DNA from: Rhodeus uyekii
Lineage: Eukaryota > Chordata > Actinopteri > Cypriniformes > Acheilognathidae
DNA length: 64,000 nucleotides
Reading direction: 5' to 3'
Assembly (NCBI GenBank): GCA_037043235.1
Contig: JAWRVZ010000063.1
Span: forward strand, 582,001-646,000
Part shown: positions 32,531 to 46,030 of the stretch, in pieces
Layout of the letters: each line of letters starts with the position of its first letter
How positions within the stretch are numbered: position 1 is the first letter of the stretch
Translations under genes and position numbers: made by a program
The notes under the pieces: generated by a model
Told to the model about the DNA's origin: nothing
Seen by the model: the letters and a program-made list of their open reading frames with translations, nothing else
Database searches by the model: none

Positions 32531-33112
32531 TGTTCTTAGCATTCCTGTTAACAAACGAGTATGTTCTTAGCATTCCTGTTAGCAAACGAGTATGTTCTTA
32601 GCATTCCTGTTAGCAAACGAGTATGTTCTTAGCATTCCTGTTAGCAAACGAGTATGTTCTTAGCATTCCTGTTAGCAAACGAGTATGTTCTTAGCATTCC
32701 TGTTAGCAAACGAGTATGTTCTTAGCATTCCTGTTAACAAACGAGTATGTTCTTAGCATTCCTGTTAGCAAACGAGTATGTTCTTAGCATTCCTGTTAGC
32801 AAACGAGTATGTTCTTAGCATTCCTGTTAGCAAACGAGTATGTTCTTAGCATTCCTGTTAGCAAACGAGTATGTTCTTAGCATTCCTGTTAGCAAACGAG
32901 TATGTTCTTAGCATTCCTGTTAGCAAACGAGTATGTTCTTAGCATTCCTGTTAGCAAACGAGTATGTTCTTAGCATTCCTGTTAGCAAACGAGTATGTTC
33001 TTAGCATTCCTGTTAGCAAACGAGTATGTTCTTAGCATTCCTGTTCGCAAACGAGTGTGTTCTTCGCATTCCTGTTAGCAAATGAGTATGTTCTTAACAA
33101 TCTGTTAGCAAA
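32531..33112. repeat. 31-bp minisatellite, about 19 copies
   Basis: Unit made of TGTTCTTAGCATTCCTG followed by TTAGCAAACGAGTA. Copies are nearly identical; variants include TTAACAAACG (first and seventh copies) and TTCGCAAACG near the right end. Degenerate relatives at about 32417 and 32470 suggest where it arose. Confidence 0.97.
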
Positions 33113-33584
33113 TACATGTTGTAAATATGTTAGCAAGCATAAATGTAGCCTACTTGTTCTGAGGTTATCATGTATTTCAGAGCAATAAATTGGAGGCTTA
33201 CATGGTGACATGAGGAAATGACTGCTCCCACACAATTAATACAATTGTGTTCTGTGTCTCTACTCAAACCACTGAAACATTAATACATGGTCATGAAAAA
33301 CTGGGCATAACTGGGAGCTGCAGGGGGTTTGTGAGTTTAATGGAAAGCTAATAATCAAATAAATTAGAAGGATTTCTGTAAATCTATTGGTCAAAAGCTT
33401 TGTGGGCTCTCAGTTGTCCATATAATTATAGTCACCTGACTAGGGGCTGGTCTGTGTGTGCAATTTTACAAAACTAGAAGACTTTCTGAATGTATATAAG
33501 CCAGGCTTTGTTTTTTAGAAATAAACAATAAAATATGAATGATTTACTGCCATTTACATGTGAATAACATGCAATCTTGTAATC

Positions 33585-33665
33585 AATAGAAAGTAACTGA
33601 TTATGAGTATTTGAAAATGTATTGTAATCTAATTAGATATAATCAGTTATTACCCTGCACTGCCA
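33585..33665. repeat. AT-rich element end
   Basis: AAAGTAACTGATTATGAG and GTAATCTAATTAGATATAA share words with 11030-11210. Confidence 0.3.
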
Positions 33666-33679
33666 ACAATAGCAAGATA

Positions 33680-34260
33680 ATGCTGCTCCACCGGGTCTTC
33701 ATAATCCCCCCAAGTCACACAGCCTTGGAACCGGGCCTGCTGTATTGTTTACATCCGGACAATTGAAGTGTTTCTACCCTGAAGTCATGACTTATCCACA
33801 TGCTTTTCATAATACTACACAGAAGCCATAGATGGACTCAGGGCCGTTTGAGAATCATTGATAGGTTTTAATTGAGACACAGTTCAAAGCTCTGGCTTGG
33901 ATTTTATTAAAAACCTCACAGGCACTAAAGCCCTTATCATATCCTGTCATTTGACCTCCTTTAAATCCATTTTTACGCACATGACGCAGGCCAGGCCGGG
34001 CACTGCGGTTACACCAGCAGGGGAAAAAACCCCGGGTAAAAGCAGCTTCCTGTCCGGTAATTACACACTTGTCTCAGAGACCGCAGTTTGGAAATTCAAG
34101 TTGTCCGTCAAGCTCCCCAGAACAGCCTGTGCAGTTGGGAAAACAGGGAGGCTGACGAGCCCCTCAGCCGTTTCCTGTTCTGGCCTGCCGGGCCAGACGT
34201 GTGCGAATCCTAAGCACATGTCCGGTTTACTGTAACAGCACTCATCAAGACTGCAGGTAC
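33680..34260. promoter_or_regulatory. candidate regulatory island
   Basis: Repeat-free, GC-rich in its right half (CCAGGCCGGGCACTGCGG). The 112-codon plus frame at 33897-34235 shows no recognisable domain and lacks splice context, so it is not called as a gene. Confidence 0.25.
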
Positions 34261-35774
34261 GCACAGGAAACAGGACATGGGCCGGTCTCTCAGCATTCTA
34301 TTTGTTTAGCCCAATCTGCTGCACCCCAACCACTCGGAGAGAGTGAATGTATGTGTGTTGAAGAAAGAAAAAAATGTTTCCTGGTTTTAAGCGAATGTGA
34401 CTATTACTGAGGTATTAATGCCTGCAGATTGCATGCTTGTTCCTGCCCCCGCATCCGCCCGCACTTCTCTATCCACAGCCGTGAAATTGGGACCATGTGT
34501 TCTGTGTGCCGCTCCAGTCCGGCAACAAGACACAGGGCTGTTTTTCTTTCTCTTTCCTTCTGCCGGAACTGCGGGCTCGGGATAAAGCTGCGCTAAGCGC
34601 ACACACATTCCTCACGCTTCCAATACATAACACACATTCAGTGTCATCGTGTTGTCTGTGGGGAGATCTCAGTGGACGAATCTTTCTTGTAATTCATGTC
34701 AAGAAGTGCCCTTATTTATGTTTGAGTGTTATTACGTTAGTTATTATGGAGAACGTTCATCATTATCTTACCTCATCCTCCCTAATTGTAAAACTGTGTT
34801 TGTATCCTGAACTCCACACTCATGCTAAATATATCAACTACTTGGAAGCGGTTGGGACAACACATGTATCAATAGATCTAGGATAGCTTGGCGCTTAAAT
34901 GCTGAATCTTTGCGATTATATCACATTTAAGATCTTTCTAAGTACTATCAACTTCAAAGAGGTTTTACGGGACATTTAATAGAAATTCCAAATGTCAGCC
35001 ATGTTTTCTTATATTAAGAGCTTTCAGCAGGGGGTGTATGTGCATTTTTGGGCGCTGTAATTGAGCGTGCAAGGTTGAAACTTGACCTGACATAAAGAAA
35101 AGATCAGAACATGCATAGAATGACATTTCAGAGATATTTCTCCTTTAACCAGCTGTGGACACATCAGGTCTTGTGCTGAGATTGATGAGTTAATAATCTG
35201 GAATGGGAGTGCTGGTGTATTTGTCTTCAGTCACAGTCTGTAGACTTTGATGGTGCTGACTTGTCTTGTCCAGCGTTGGTTTTCTTGGGGGAGTGTGGGA
35301 AGACCTCGGTTTCCCAGCATTCACACTTGGACTCATATACGCTGGATTGATGAGTTTCGTAAGTGCACCATCAACCTCTCACCTTTCTCAGGTCACGCTT
35401 TCTCTCCCTGCATCCATTTTTCTCTCGCTCAACATATCTTCTTCTGGTTCAGGCATCTATTCGTTTACATTACCACCTTAGTTTCCATTTTTGCACATGA
35501 ACTTTCAACCTTTCTTTAACCAAGTGAAGTGCTTAAAATAGAAACAGATTTGAGCTGAAATCAAATGCTCCTCCCCCTGTGATAATGTTTGAGGAATGTA
35601 TGAGGATTTGGTAGTTATTAATGCTGTTGCATTCAGCTAGAGCTCCCGGAATCCGCAATAATATTAGATTTATGTTGTGAAATTTACACTTTTTGTTCAA
35701 TTTACCTGAAACTTTATGATCACAAATGACTATATTCACTGAAAATAAATCACTGTAAAATGTGGTATTGTGAC

Positions 35775-35945
35775 CCCTGTGACCCAATCTTGTCTTCTAT
35801 CTACTTCCTGGTTCCTCCCGTGATCTCCCAGTGTTTTTCCACTCACCTGTCTCGTCATCAATCACCTCAATCATCATCAATTAGTCTTGTCAGCTGTGTC
35901 TTGTTCCTTTCAGCCTTACAACCTTTCCAGACAGGTCATTGAATA
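35775..35945 (+). repeat. LTR-like fragment
   Basis: TGTGACCCAATCTTGTCTTC, CACTTCCTGG-type words and CACCTGTCTCGTCATCAATC resemble 10685-10915 and 37127-37310. Confidence 0.35.
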
Positions 35946-36049
35946 TCTTCTTCATCAAGAACCTCAATGAACCGACTAAAGCAATGGTCCTCGGGGCGAC
36001 TTTACTGGATAGGTGGATTGGTTATTGGCCTGCTGGGCTGCACATACAA

Positions 36050-36200
36050 CAGCTCGAGCCCTCTCTTGTGTACCCTCTAGTGACCTAACCCTCTCTAGAG
36101 CACTCTCTGATGCCCAAGTCCTCTCTGATGCACCCTCTAGTGCCTAAGCCCTCTCCAGTGCTCCCTCTATTTCCCGAACTCTTGCCTGTCCCCAAGAAAG
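36050..36200. repeat. degenerate tandem (CCCTCTAGTGCC type)
   Basis: Loose 20-25-bp units built from CCCTCT, AGTGCCTAA and GATGC; divergent copies. Confidence 0.5.
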
Positions 36201-36574
36201 CCCACGAACCTAGCGCCTTTAAAGACCAAGGAGATACACCAAAACCAGGGGGGCTATAAGACCCCGGAGGTGGGTCTTGAAGGCAATGTGTGCACATAGG
36301 CTGAGCCACTTAAAACTCCGGAGCGACCGGCACCACTAAAACTCCCTGAGCGCCTGGCGCCACCCTGGAGGCCCCTTGACTGGTTCCTGTTCCCTGGTCT
36401 CCAGGGTCCCCACCCTAAGTACATAACTGATCACTTTTGACTGAGGCAAGTTTTAACTATTTTAATGTAAAAAAAACGTGTACTGTCTTGTTAAATATAA
36501 TTTAAGGGGGTTGCCATGAAGGTACATAACTGATAACAAAACAGCTATTCTAAATCAGTAAATAAAATGTTACC

Positions 36575-36880
36575 ATTTACATTTATATTTTACATCTATT
36601 CATTTAGCAGATGCTTTTATCCAAAGCGACTTACAGTTTGAGGAATACAGAAAGCAATTCATCCTGAAGATGCAAAAGTAGAGATAATAGTAGAGATAAT
36701 GCAACATTTCGAACATTACATATACAAGTAGTACAAGCCTGGAGAATAGAGGGACTAAGAATAAGTTTATTTTATTTATTTTTATGTGGGTGATGTTAGG
36801 TGTTCGTGGAAAAGATGAGTCTTTTGAATACTGACAAGGATTCTGCATTCCGGATGAAGGCAGGGAGATCGTTCCATAAA
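36575..36880 (-). mobile_element. SINE tail and attached dispersed repeat
   Basis: TTTAGCAGATGCTTTTATCC and AAAGCGACTTACAGTTTGAG are the reverse complement of the SINE tail. Continues into GATGAAGGCAGGGAGATCG and TTCCATAAATA, a pattern common in fish repeats. Confidence 0.5.
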
Positions 36881-37126
36881 TATCATGCACATAAATATTA
36901 TGTGTCACAAAGACTTTTTTACTGTTTTTATTTTAGTGTAAATTATATAGTTAATCACTTTTAACTGAAGCAGATGTAAAAGTACTTGTAGTGTCTTGTT
37001 AAATATAATTGATTGTTTTTTGCCATAGAGATAACTTATCCTTTTTATATTATTTTCAATAAAATCATATGTACTTGTCCAATCTAATATATTTTAATAA
37101 CACTTCATGTCATTGTTATACGTTAC

Positions 37127-37310
37127 ATGTCACAGTCTTGTCATGTCTCTTCACACTTCCTGTTTCCTTCCGTGTGCTTTCCTCTGTCTTTTCCTTCACC
37201 TGTCGTGTCAATCACTTCCCTTGTTAGTATCATCACCTGTTCCCAATCCTCCCTTGTATGGAAGCCCTCATGTGTTCTCTTGTCTTTGTCCGTTGTTAGC
37301 AATGTTTAAA
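37127..37310 (+). mobile_element. partial LTR, 5' end
   Basis: Begins TGTCACAGTCTTGTC, matching the TGTCACAGCCTTGTC start of the solo LTR at 62770-63125 (read on minus). Right end not found. Confidence 0.45.
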
Positions 37311-37454
37311 CGTATGTGGATGTCCTCCTTGTTCTCCCAGTTCTCCAGAGTGTTATCTCCAGATTATTTTTTATTTTTTATATAGATATAATTATATAAA
37401 GTGTCTTGTTTTGAGTTTTAAAAATAAAGTGAATATTGCAGTATTTCACACCCG

Positions 37455-37833
37455 CTAACATTACTACAGTAATTACTATAAATTATGCATAATTACACAC
37501 AACAAACCTTATCAAAATCCTAACCCTTTGTTAAGTACAGTATATGTAATTAATCAATATTACTCAAAACTTAAATGTATAATTACACTGTAACACAGAA
37601 ACCTTAATATAAAGAGTAACCCTTTATTTTAAGGTTTCTGTGTAACAGTGTAATTATACATTTACGGTAGGTTCTGAGTAATATTACTTAATTACATGTA
37701 CTTATTATACGGTAAGGGTTAGGATTAGGGTGTTGTTTTGGGTTAGTTGCATGTAATTATGCACAATTTATAGTAGTCCCTATAGTAACTACATGTAATG
37801 TATAACAAGGGCACTGTAAAATAAAGTGTTACC
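37455..37833. mobile_element. fold-back MITE
   Basis: Two long imperfect inverted arms (about 37458-37610 and 37628-37815) around a short AT-rich centre: TGTATAATTACACTGTAACA in the left arm pairs with TGTAACAGTGTAATTATACA in the right. The right end AAAGTGTTACC is a typical fish MITE terminus. Confidence 0.75.
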
Positions 37834-38019
37834 AAAGAAAGTGTATTCCATATCCATAATCCAAAGTGTAATTATGGTACATTGTATAATTAACACATTT
37901 ATAAAAATGAAAAAAACACTGAATTGTCAGATCAAGTATATAGCTCCATAAGTTCATATAAATATTTGTATGTACAGTTATAGATGTAAATTGTAAGTCT
38001 TTAGAACATTAGCTTAAAA

Positions 38020-38740
38020 TGCACTTAAATTTAGATTATCAGCACATGAAGAAGCAGACAAGCCAGAGCTTCCAAAACGAATGGCCTTTCTGATATGACC
38101 CTTTCACTGGCTAAGAGTGAGGTCACAAGAGAGCATCTCTCGGGAATCATCAGCCTAGGAGGGAGATAGATAGACGGAAAGATAGATGAATGAGAGAGTG
38201 AGAGATTGACCGGGCATCCACTCCCTGAAGCCCAGCGGAGATCTGACCCCTCCACCTGGGTAAACATTCAGCGGTGATCAGGGGGATGAAGAATGCAGCA
38301 ACCAAGAGATGCGGACTCAGGGTTTAGGAGGGGGTGTGAGACAGCGTATTTGAGGGGTCAGTTCTCCACGGGAACTGCTTGCTATCTGAAGGGTCAAGTT
38401 TATTTTTCCTGTTTGGTTGGGTGAGGGCTGACGGGATTTTAGCAAGGGTGACAAGGGCAAAAGGTTGGTCAAGGGTTGAGAAAGAGGATTGAAGCGGCGA
38501 GGACAGGAGAACCAACATAAAAGTAGGATCATCTGGTCTGAGACAGGATGTAGCCAAATAGGAAATACAACAAGTGCTCCGTACTTAACACATGTCCTGG
38601 CTCTTGAACTTATCTCTGTGACTGACGGAAAGCCCACCTTCTGCCAGTCTGTGCCGGCTGGGAATCATCTCAAGAGCAATGATGAAAGAGACAGAGTCGC
38701 TGCAGAAGCTGATGATTTTTGGAAGTGTTTATAATGCTCC
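38020..38740. promoter_or_regulatory. candidate regulatory island
   Basis: Repeat-free block of mixed composition with purine-rich stretches (GAGGGAGATAGATAGACGG). Nothing coding recognised. Confidence 0.2.
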
Positions 38741-39289
38741 GAAAAAGCAAATTATAATGAATGGTTTGTTCTACGAATTCAATCATACAAGAACAAGACT
38801 AGCATTATATAAAAATGTTGCGTTTTGTAAATAAGATTCGAGTCACGTGTGACACCTGCTTCTGTTTCGCCTCTTTAATTGTAAAACGATTTCCTAAATG
38901 CTTCCTTTGCACTATGGACGTGATTAAAGGTTTACAACACTAACAGTCCAGATTGTACGAGAACAATACTACTAAAACAATAAACACATTTAACCATAAT
39001 CTATGTCCAACAACAGGAAGATTTCTAATGATGATTTGCAAACTGAATTCTTTGAATGATTTACATAATGCATCCTTATATGTGTGGGAAGCGTCCTTTC
39101 AAGTCTGAATGAAAGCAATCTTGCTCTGGACAATACATAATATTACATGATATTGTGTATGCATAGTCATACATTTTTCAAAGTTGTAAATAAAACGAAG
39201 ATCACAAAAAATTATATTTTAGTCGTTTAATTCGGTGAGTTACTTCTAGCCACAATCCGTAAACTGAGACCTGGGATTTAGATACAGTT

Positions 39290-39860
39290 CAGGTCATGGG
39301 AACATAGGTCTTTTATCTTTAGGGGTCTGGATGATTGACCATGGCAAAGCCCAGTGAAGGATATAAGTGCTCCTTTTATAAGACTCTCATTAAACCACAC
39401 GGCCTCCCCAGTGTTGTTTTATCCTCCTCGTCTCCTGTTTATCTAACATCCTATCCCACTGCTATGGATAACACTATCCAAAAAGCCTTAATCCGATTCT
39501 CCTTTGCCATAGAAATGACATTGGCAGATAAAAGCGGAGGCGTATCTCCGCTGGGTACCTTGTAGGGCCAGGTCATAGATAACTCATTCTAGGACAGTGT
39601 GAAGGTTGTCTTCCAGGCTTGGAGATTGCAGTGTGTGTGCTGTAACAGGGTGGCTGTGGTGTACTCATTGACAGGGCTTTGGCTGTGTCTTTGTTCGGCA
39701 GCGGCCCATATCGCAGTTGTGTTTCTAATTAAGCTGGAGAGATGGAGACAGACAGGCTGCCGGTTGCCTCTGACACTCTGGTGTGGCGCTGCTGTAAAAA
39801 ATGTACTCCCCACACCTCTTTGCCTACACACAGTCTGTGACCCTAATCTTTAATTTCTGT
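39290..39860. promoter_or_regulatory. candidate regulatory island
   Basis: Unique sequence of higher GC with CTCCTTTTATAAGACTC (CArG-like) near 39371 and AGATAAAAG (GATA-like) near 39526. Confidence 0.25.
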
Positions 39861-40004
39861 GCTGGAATTCGGGTTTGGTTCTTAGTTCTGTGGGGATTTG
39901 TTAGTTGTCTTACTTAATTGTTTAAAGAGGATGGTAATGCATGCAGACTTATATAGTAAAATGTATATTTTTTGTGTTATGTATAATGTAAATGTATAAC
40001 AATA

Positions 40005-40587
40005 CAGTGCAAAAGTCTTATGGACTTTATTTTTCTTCTTTTGCTCTTCAAAAATAGGTTAAAATCTAATGTTAACCATCTTAACGTATTCTTGTAGAGC
40101 AAAAAACTAATTAATTATTAAATATGCATAAATATAGTTATATATTATGTAATATACTGTATGTGCGTATAATTAATATAACTGTAAATATATTTTAATA
40201 TTGTAAAATATTTCAAAGTAAATATGATTAAACCAGACTTAAATCAGATATGATTAAATATGACTTAATAATATAATTTTATATACACTTACTAATATTA
40301 TCATTATATATAACTAATATTATATATACACACATTACATACACATTATATATACTTTGCTAGTTTTTATATTTTGTATTTATTCATACAACATATAAAT
40401 ATATCTATTACAAGAAATTATGTAAATGTAGCTATACATACAGTATATATGTATGTCTGTATATAATTAATATAATTGTAAATATCTTTTAAATATTGTA
40501 AAATATTTAAAAGTAAATATGAGTAAATCAGACTTTCATTGTATATACACATACTTTGTTTGTTGTTATATTTGGTATTTATTCATT

Positions 40588-40641
<54 letters not shown>

Positions 40642-40780
40642 AAATATTTAAAAATAAATATTACTAAATAAAATTATTTCATTATACATACACCTACATT
40701 GTTAATATTTCTATATCACATAATGCTGTCGTTAGAAAAGGTTAGAAAATTAAAATATCGTTCGAAAATTACCTTATGAA
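40005..40780. repeat. AT-rich low-complexity block
   Basis: More than 85% A/T for most of its length with internally repeated phrases (GTAAAATATTTAAA near 40200, 40500 and 40640), suggesting local duplications. Contains the (AT)n run below. Confidence 0.6.
40592..40638. repeat. (AT)n microsatellite
   Basis: About 23 AT units. Confidence 0.95.
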
Positions 40781-41344
40781 TAGTTAATCTATGAAATCTA
40801 ACATAATAGTCTAGTGAGAACTTTACAATGGCATTTACTCTGACACCGACAGACTATTTTGCAAACTTAATTAAAAGATTAGAGGTCTTCTTTTGCTCAT
40901 CCTTCCTATGTCTTTCTGCCCTCCTACCTTGTCGTCTCCCCCTTTCATTCATCAAAGACCCCCTTATCTGCCCCCCTGAGGGTCTGCCACAAGGAAGAAG
41001 GTGAGTGGACATACTGCAGTTTATCTTGTCGGGAAGGCCAGAGTGATAAGGCTTAGCTTTCCCACCCATCTGGCCAGTTTCATGCTGACCCCTTACTCTC
41101 CCACTGCTCAGTCTGTCACCCACTAAAAGGAGAACAAAGATTATATAAGAACTCAAAGTATCTAATCAGATTTCCCTCTCGGTCACCTCAAACCAAATTG
41201 ACCAATTATACTTTCCCTCTTTAAGTCTGGTACATATTTGGGTAGCTGACAAATAAATGAAATGAAAATGAATACATACATACATGCATACAAATAAATA
41301 AAGTTGGGGAAAAAAAAACTTTTATGCCCCAGGGATGTTGGAAT

Positions 41345-41345
<1 letters not shown>

Positions 41346-41376
<31 letters not shown>
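41346..41376. repeat. (TAT)n microsatellite
   Basis: About 10 trinucleotide units. Confidence 0.95.
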
Positions 41377-42943
41377 GATAATATCCAACGATAAAATTTT
41401 TGTTGCCACTAATAAGATTGTATATATATATTCGCAAAGAAAAGGTATTACAAATGATATCACATTATTATTTAATGTACTATTTTATATTATTCATTTT
41501 ATTTTTTATTTTAAATTATTCATTTTATTTTTGTTTTAAATTTTCTTGGATAAAGACCAATTTTCCCCCAAAAAAGTTTACATTCAAATTAATTAATTTT
41601 CATCGAGCCTTTGAGCTAATTTGCAGTTTGCTTAAATAGTCCTGTAGCTTGAAAACATTTTTTTAATTATACAGCAACCCTAAAATGCTAAAAGTGCTGC
41701 ATGGTTAATAATAAAAAATAAAGCAAACCAAAATTTTTGATGACTTTTATAGCATGTCCTACTACAGGGTACAGATGTCAACTGCCTATTTTGTCATAAT
41801 CCAATCTTGTGTATATGTGTAGCTTTCTTTCTACATTACACTACACATATTTATGCATGTCTAATCTTATTTTGGGTGATGTTTCCTGTATAACATCACC
41901 CAATGCTAACCGATAATCTAATTAATTGCTGGTTTCCCATAAGAGATGTGTCTTTGTCCCACACACACTTCTCGACCACTCCTCTACAGGACAATCTCTG
42001 TTGATATAGCTCCATGAGATCAGGCACTTGGAGCCAAGCCGTCCCACACAGACCCCCATCCACCTCAGCAGTCCTGATAAAACGGCACAACAGCGGAGGG
42101 CTGCAGAGCACAGGACAGCAGCGATAAAGGCCCGAGGGGAGAGATCACAGGAACACATGCCCCCTTTGATAAAACATGCTGTATTACTGGAGAGCATCAC
42201 TTACCAGGTTCCTGTCTATCTGTACCTGTGACATAATTGCTGCACTGAACTATTAGCATTCTGCTGAGGAATGTAAAGTTGATTTTTGTGAGTTTTACTG
42301 CTATGAAACCAGTGGATATACAGAATATCTCACTGAAGGTTTGATATAATGGGCTTTAAGCTTATCTGAAGCCAATTTCCTATGTGGCTTAGCTTGTAAA
42401 ACAATTAGCACAGATACAGGGTTATTAGCCTATGGGGAGTATTCATGCTCTTAGAAGCTAATAGATTGGGCCCTTTTGTGTTTTTTGGAAATAATACAGG
42501 TCGTTTTTCAAATGAGTTTCTTGTGTAGATCAATTGTTTATTTGACAGTAAGAATAGTTGCATAATGAAAAACAGCACCTTTGAATCTTGCCAAAAGTGA
42601 CGCGATACAAGTTACGAGCGTTCTAGGATTGCAAAAGAATTCCAATTATTTAGGATAAAAATAACATGCAAATATGTGACTGCATGACACATCTTTGCTT
42701 TGTTTTTGTGGGTGAAAACAGATGTGACATCAAATACCCTGAGCTACAGATTTTGGTTCACTCAAAGACCAAAATAGCCCATTTATTGTGAGTAGAGCTT
42801 AAAACTGTTAAAGTCCCACCCATGTTTTATAGAGTCGAGAGGGTGCTGTATTTTATTTGAGAGCCAACAATAACAGAACTTGAATTCTGCCATAACATGC
42901 TACCACTCAGTTCAGACGGTGATGCTATAAGGGCACAAAACTG

Positions 42944-42988
42944 GGGTGGGGTGGGGGGTTTTTTTGGGTGGGGGGGGGGGGGGGGGGG
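42944..42988 (+). repeat. G-rich tract with 19-G homopolymer
   Basis: GGGGTGGGGTGGGGGG, a T run, then GGGT and 19 G. At least four G-runs of three or more are close together, so G-quadruplex formation is plausible. Confidence 0.9.
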
Positions 42989-43721
42989 TTCGACGTCTCA
43001 CTTCATGAGATGGCCTTAGTTGAGCCTTGTATCTAGTCACTCAGCTAAAGGGGTGAGACATGCCTGTTGTAAGTAGATGCGATGTAACGTTGTACATCGC
43101 CCTGTTCCTGGCTTGTCCAACCTACCCTTCACTCTAAATATAAAGCTCCCTCTTTATATTTGTGTGTAAAAGCTACAAAAAGCCTCTCTTTCACCGTTCT
43201 ACCCACATCACAATCTTTCCCCAAACGTCCGCACCAAAAATAACCCTGAAAAGTGTCTTTTAGAAGAGTAGGCTTTACTGATTCTTTCAGTTTTGACAGT
43301 TGTACAGCGGTGAGCATGAGTCCAACTTTAAAACAACACAATTGGTATTTGCACTACAAGCCGCTCACTGTTTGAAGTTGCTCTAGTGCATCTGACAACA
43401 ACAGTCATCTTTTACTTTCATTCCAAATGACTGACTGATTGTTTGCATTAACAAAGCTGGAGAGAGAAAAAGCGACGTACAAACAATGCACACACAAAAT
43501 ATGCTCTTGCATATCAAATATGGTAAATGGAAGCTCAATCATGCTTGACTGACATGTGAGATCCAAGCACATTTGAGCTTCTGTTTACAATATTTGATGT
43601 GCTCAATGTGTGTGCATTTAATGTTTATGTGAGTAAAAGCCTTAATTAAATCTGTTCATCTTATAAAGTTATTGTGTTTCTTTGTGAGGCACAAATCTTC
43701 ATTAGTGTTTGTGATTGAACA

Positions 43722-43782
43722 AAAGTCAGGGTGAGTAGATGATGACAGAAGTTTCCTATTTGGGTGAACCATCCCTTTAATA
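43722..43782. repeat. MITE end fragment
   Basis: GGGTGAGTAGATGATGACAG and TTTGGGTGAACCATCCCTTT, the terminus of the family seen at 25637-26040. Confidence 0.6.
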
Positions 43783-44417
43783 TCAAGTAACATATGTTTC
43801 ATTTGAAAATTAGACAGTTCATTTGTATATATGTCAACGCTGCAGGCAAACTTACACAATTCGCTCTGCTTTCAATCTGCAAACATACTCTGGTCTAGAA
43901 GCCCATGAAAAAAAGCGTTTGAAGTAATAAAAACAATAAAGCATCCCAGTGCTGTTATATTAAATATCAGTATAAATCTAGATGCTTGGCCAATCAGATT
44001 TGAGGACTGGATCTAGCTGCTGTATAATATAATTTATAATTGAATCAGAGGCATGTTTTAATAACTAGGACCAGTTGCATTTAATTAAATATTATTATTT
44101 AATAAAATGGTGCTATTATTTTAATATTATTTTATATATCATTATTAATTATTAATTATAATTCTATTATTATTAATTATTTTATTAATTATTTTAATAT
44201 TACTTAATAAAGTTAAAAAGTATTTAATTGTATTATTTAATAAAATGGTATCAAACTTTAACTCAGTTTGATTTAAAAAAATTAACATTATTTTTTATTA
44301 TCGAGTCGGTGTTCATTTAGAGTTAGAGCCAAATGAACACTTGAATTAAGCAATTCAATAAAATAAATCTAAAAATAAAACTTTCCAAAACCACCCATGA
44401 GAGACTGGATAGTTTTA

Positions 44418-44782
44418 AGGGCTGTTTACACGACATTATTTTCAGCTAAAAATTGAAACCTTTTATGTGTTTTTACTCATTTACACGACAACATGCTTTT
44501 GTGTTTTTTTTTGTGCCTGAAAATGCAAACTTTGAAAACTTTGTAAACTACAAAAGCGCAAATTTGTGAAATCGGTGATGTCATGTATGCGTATTATGTG
44601 TTCAGTCTGTAGGCATGTTTCTTTACAAAGTCACATCGCTATCAACTGGCCTGGCATGAATAGTACAGGATTTTTATCGTTTTGCTGATCCGTGTGAATG
44701 GGGATTGCTTTGACACAGATGTCGTCTGTAAGTGAAAAACGAAAAAGAAAAACTTTGCATTATTGCCGTGTAAGCATGCCCT
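44418..44782. mobile_element. candidate MITE
   Basis: Imperfect inverted ends AGGGCTGTTTACACGACA and TTGCCGTGTAAGCATGCCCT, 365 bp apart, no coding capacity. Confidence 0.5.
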
Positions 44783-45229
44783 GAGACAGCACTTTTGAAT
44801 TTCTACACAATTATCACCATTCACACCAATCAAAAGGGAAGCACTTGCTGTGTGCAACAGGGCTTTTCTGTTGAAGGTGAAATAGTATGCTTATTCAGGA
44901 TTCAGGCGAGGGAGTATGGAATATTCTGATTTATTAGGCCAAATAAATGTCCGGATGCAGTTAAAGTCAGCTTGTGTAGTTTTACACTTACTCTTTACTA
45001 TGGCTACTGGAATATTGTCCAGCTAATGAATGAAAAGATGACGTTCACTGGATGTAAGGGGGTTTCCAAAGTTTTTTTTCCCCCTAACAAACAGCAAGTT
45101 CACCCTAGAGGTTAGTTAGGAGATGTGTCAACCCCTGACAAAGCCTGATTGTTTGAATGAAGTGTTAATGAAATTCACAAAGGTCACAATAATCTGTCAT
45201 TGCAAATGATTGACTCTCTTTCTCGTATG

Positions 45230-46030
45230 CATCTTTCAGTCACTCTCTTTCTCTTGGTTTCTTGCGCACAAAGACGCCTTTGAGCCTGGAGGGTCCTGTC
45301 TCTACTGCCCCCTAAAACTTGGTGAGAGTTCAGGAACTATGAGGACTTTGTGGAGAAGCTAGGGAGGGCGAGACGAAAGGAAGCGGGGAGGGAGCTCAGG
45401 AGGAGAAGGAGGAAGCCGTCTGACTGTAATTTACAGCCCTAATAAATCCCCTCTCTTTAGCCTCTAACCCCCATATCTGCCTGCCAGCTCCCTAAAAACT
45501 TAATCACTCCCTTGCTGCCCCATCGGTAGTCCTTGACGAGGTCTACGCTGTCCTTGTGCCCCGCTGCATGGGGCCCACATCGGCCCTACTGTAAAACCAA
45601 ACAGCCTCCTCATTATCACCTGTCTGTGCCGCCACACTAGCCAAGAACCACAGCCCACCCTTGAGTGATTCAACCAGATGTGGACGCTACCTCCATTGGG
45701 TTTATAGTTAAGAATCAGTTTGAAGCATTTGAATATTGCAAAAACCTTCCCTTAATGCAAAAGCTCAAATGACTTACAAGAACCCTGTCCCACAAAGTGG
45801 AAGAGCAAATCTGAGAAGGTGAGATAGATAGTTTGGCACTGTCTCTTTCCTTCTTGAGTTCCGCTTTTTTATCTATGAGCAGTTAAATGGAGAGGGAAGG
45901 CTTTCATTAGCATCTGGCCGGGTCTGGGAGTTCCACGGAGAAGCAATGATGACCCAACCTCAGCTTCAATTCTCCCGTCGCCAGGCCGGAGGAAACCAAA
46001 ACACCGCAAATAACATTTACCCCTCATCCT
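45230..46030. promoter_or_regulatory. candidate regulatory island
   Basis: GC-rich unique sequence with the palindromic CTGTAATTTACAG at about 45424 and a long purine block (GGGAGGGAGCTCAGGAGGAG). No open frame of note. Confidence 0.3.

Noticed and set aside
32531..33112. CRISPR-like array
   Set aside because: Units follow each other without unique spacers and the context is vertebrate; it is a minisatellite.
33897..34235. 112-codon plus-strand ORF as a gene
   Set aside because: Composition and lack of similarity fit a chance frame in a GC-rich island.
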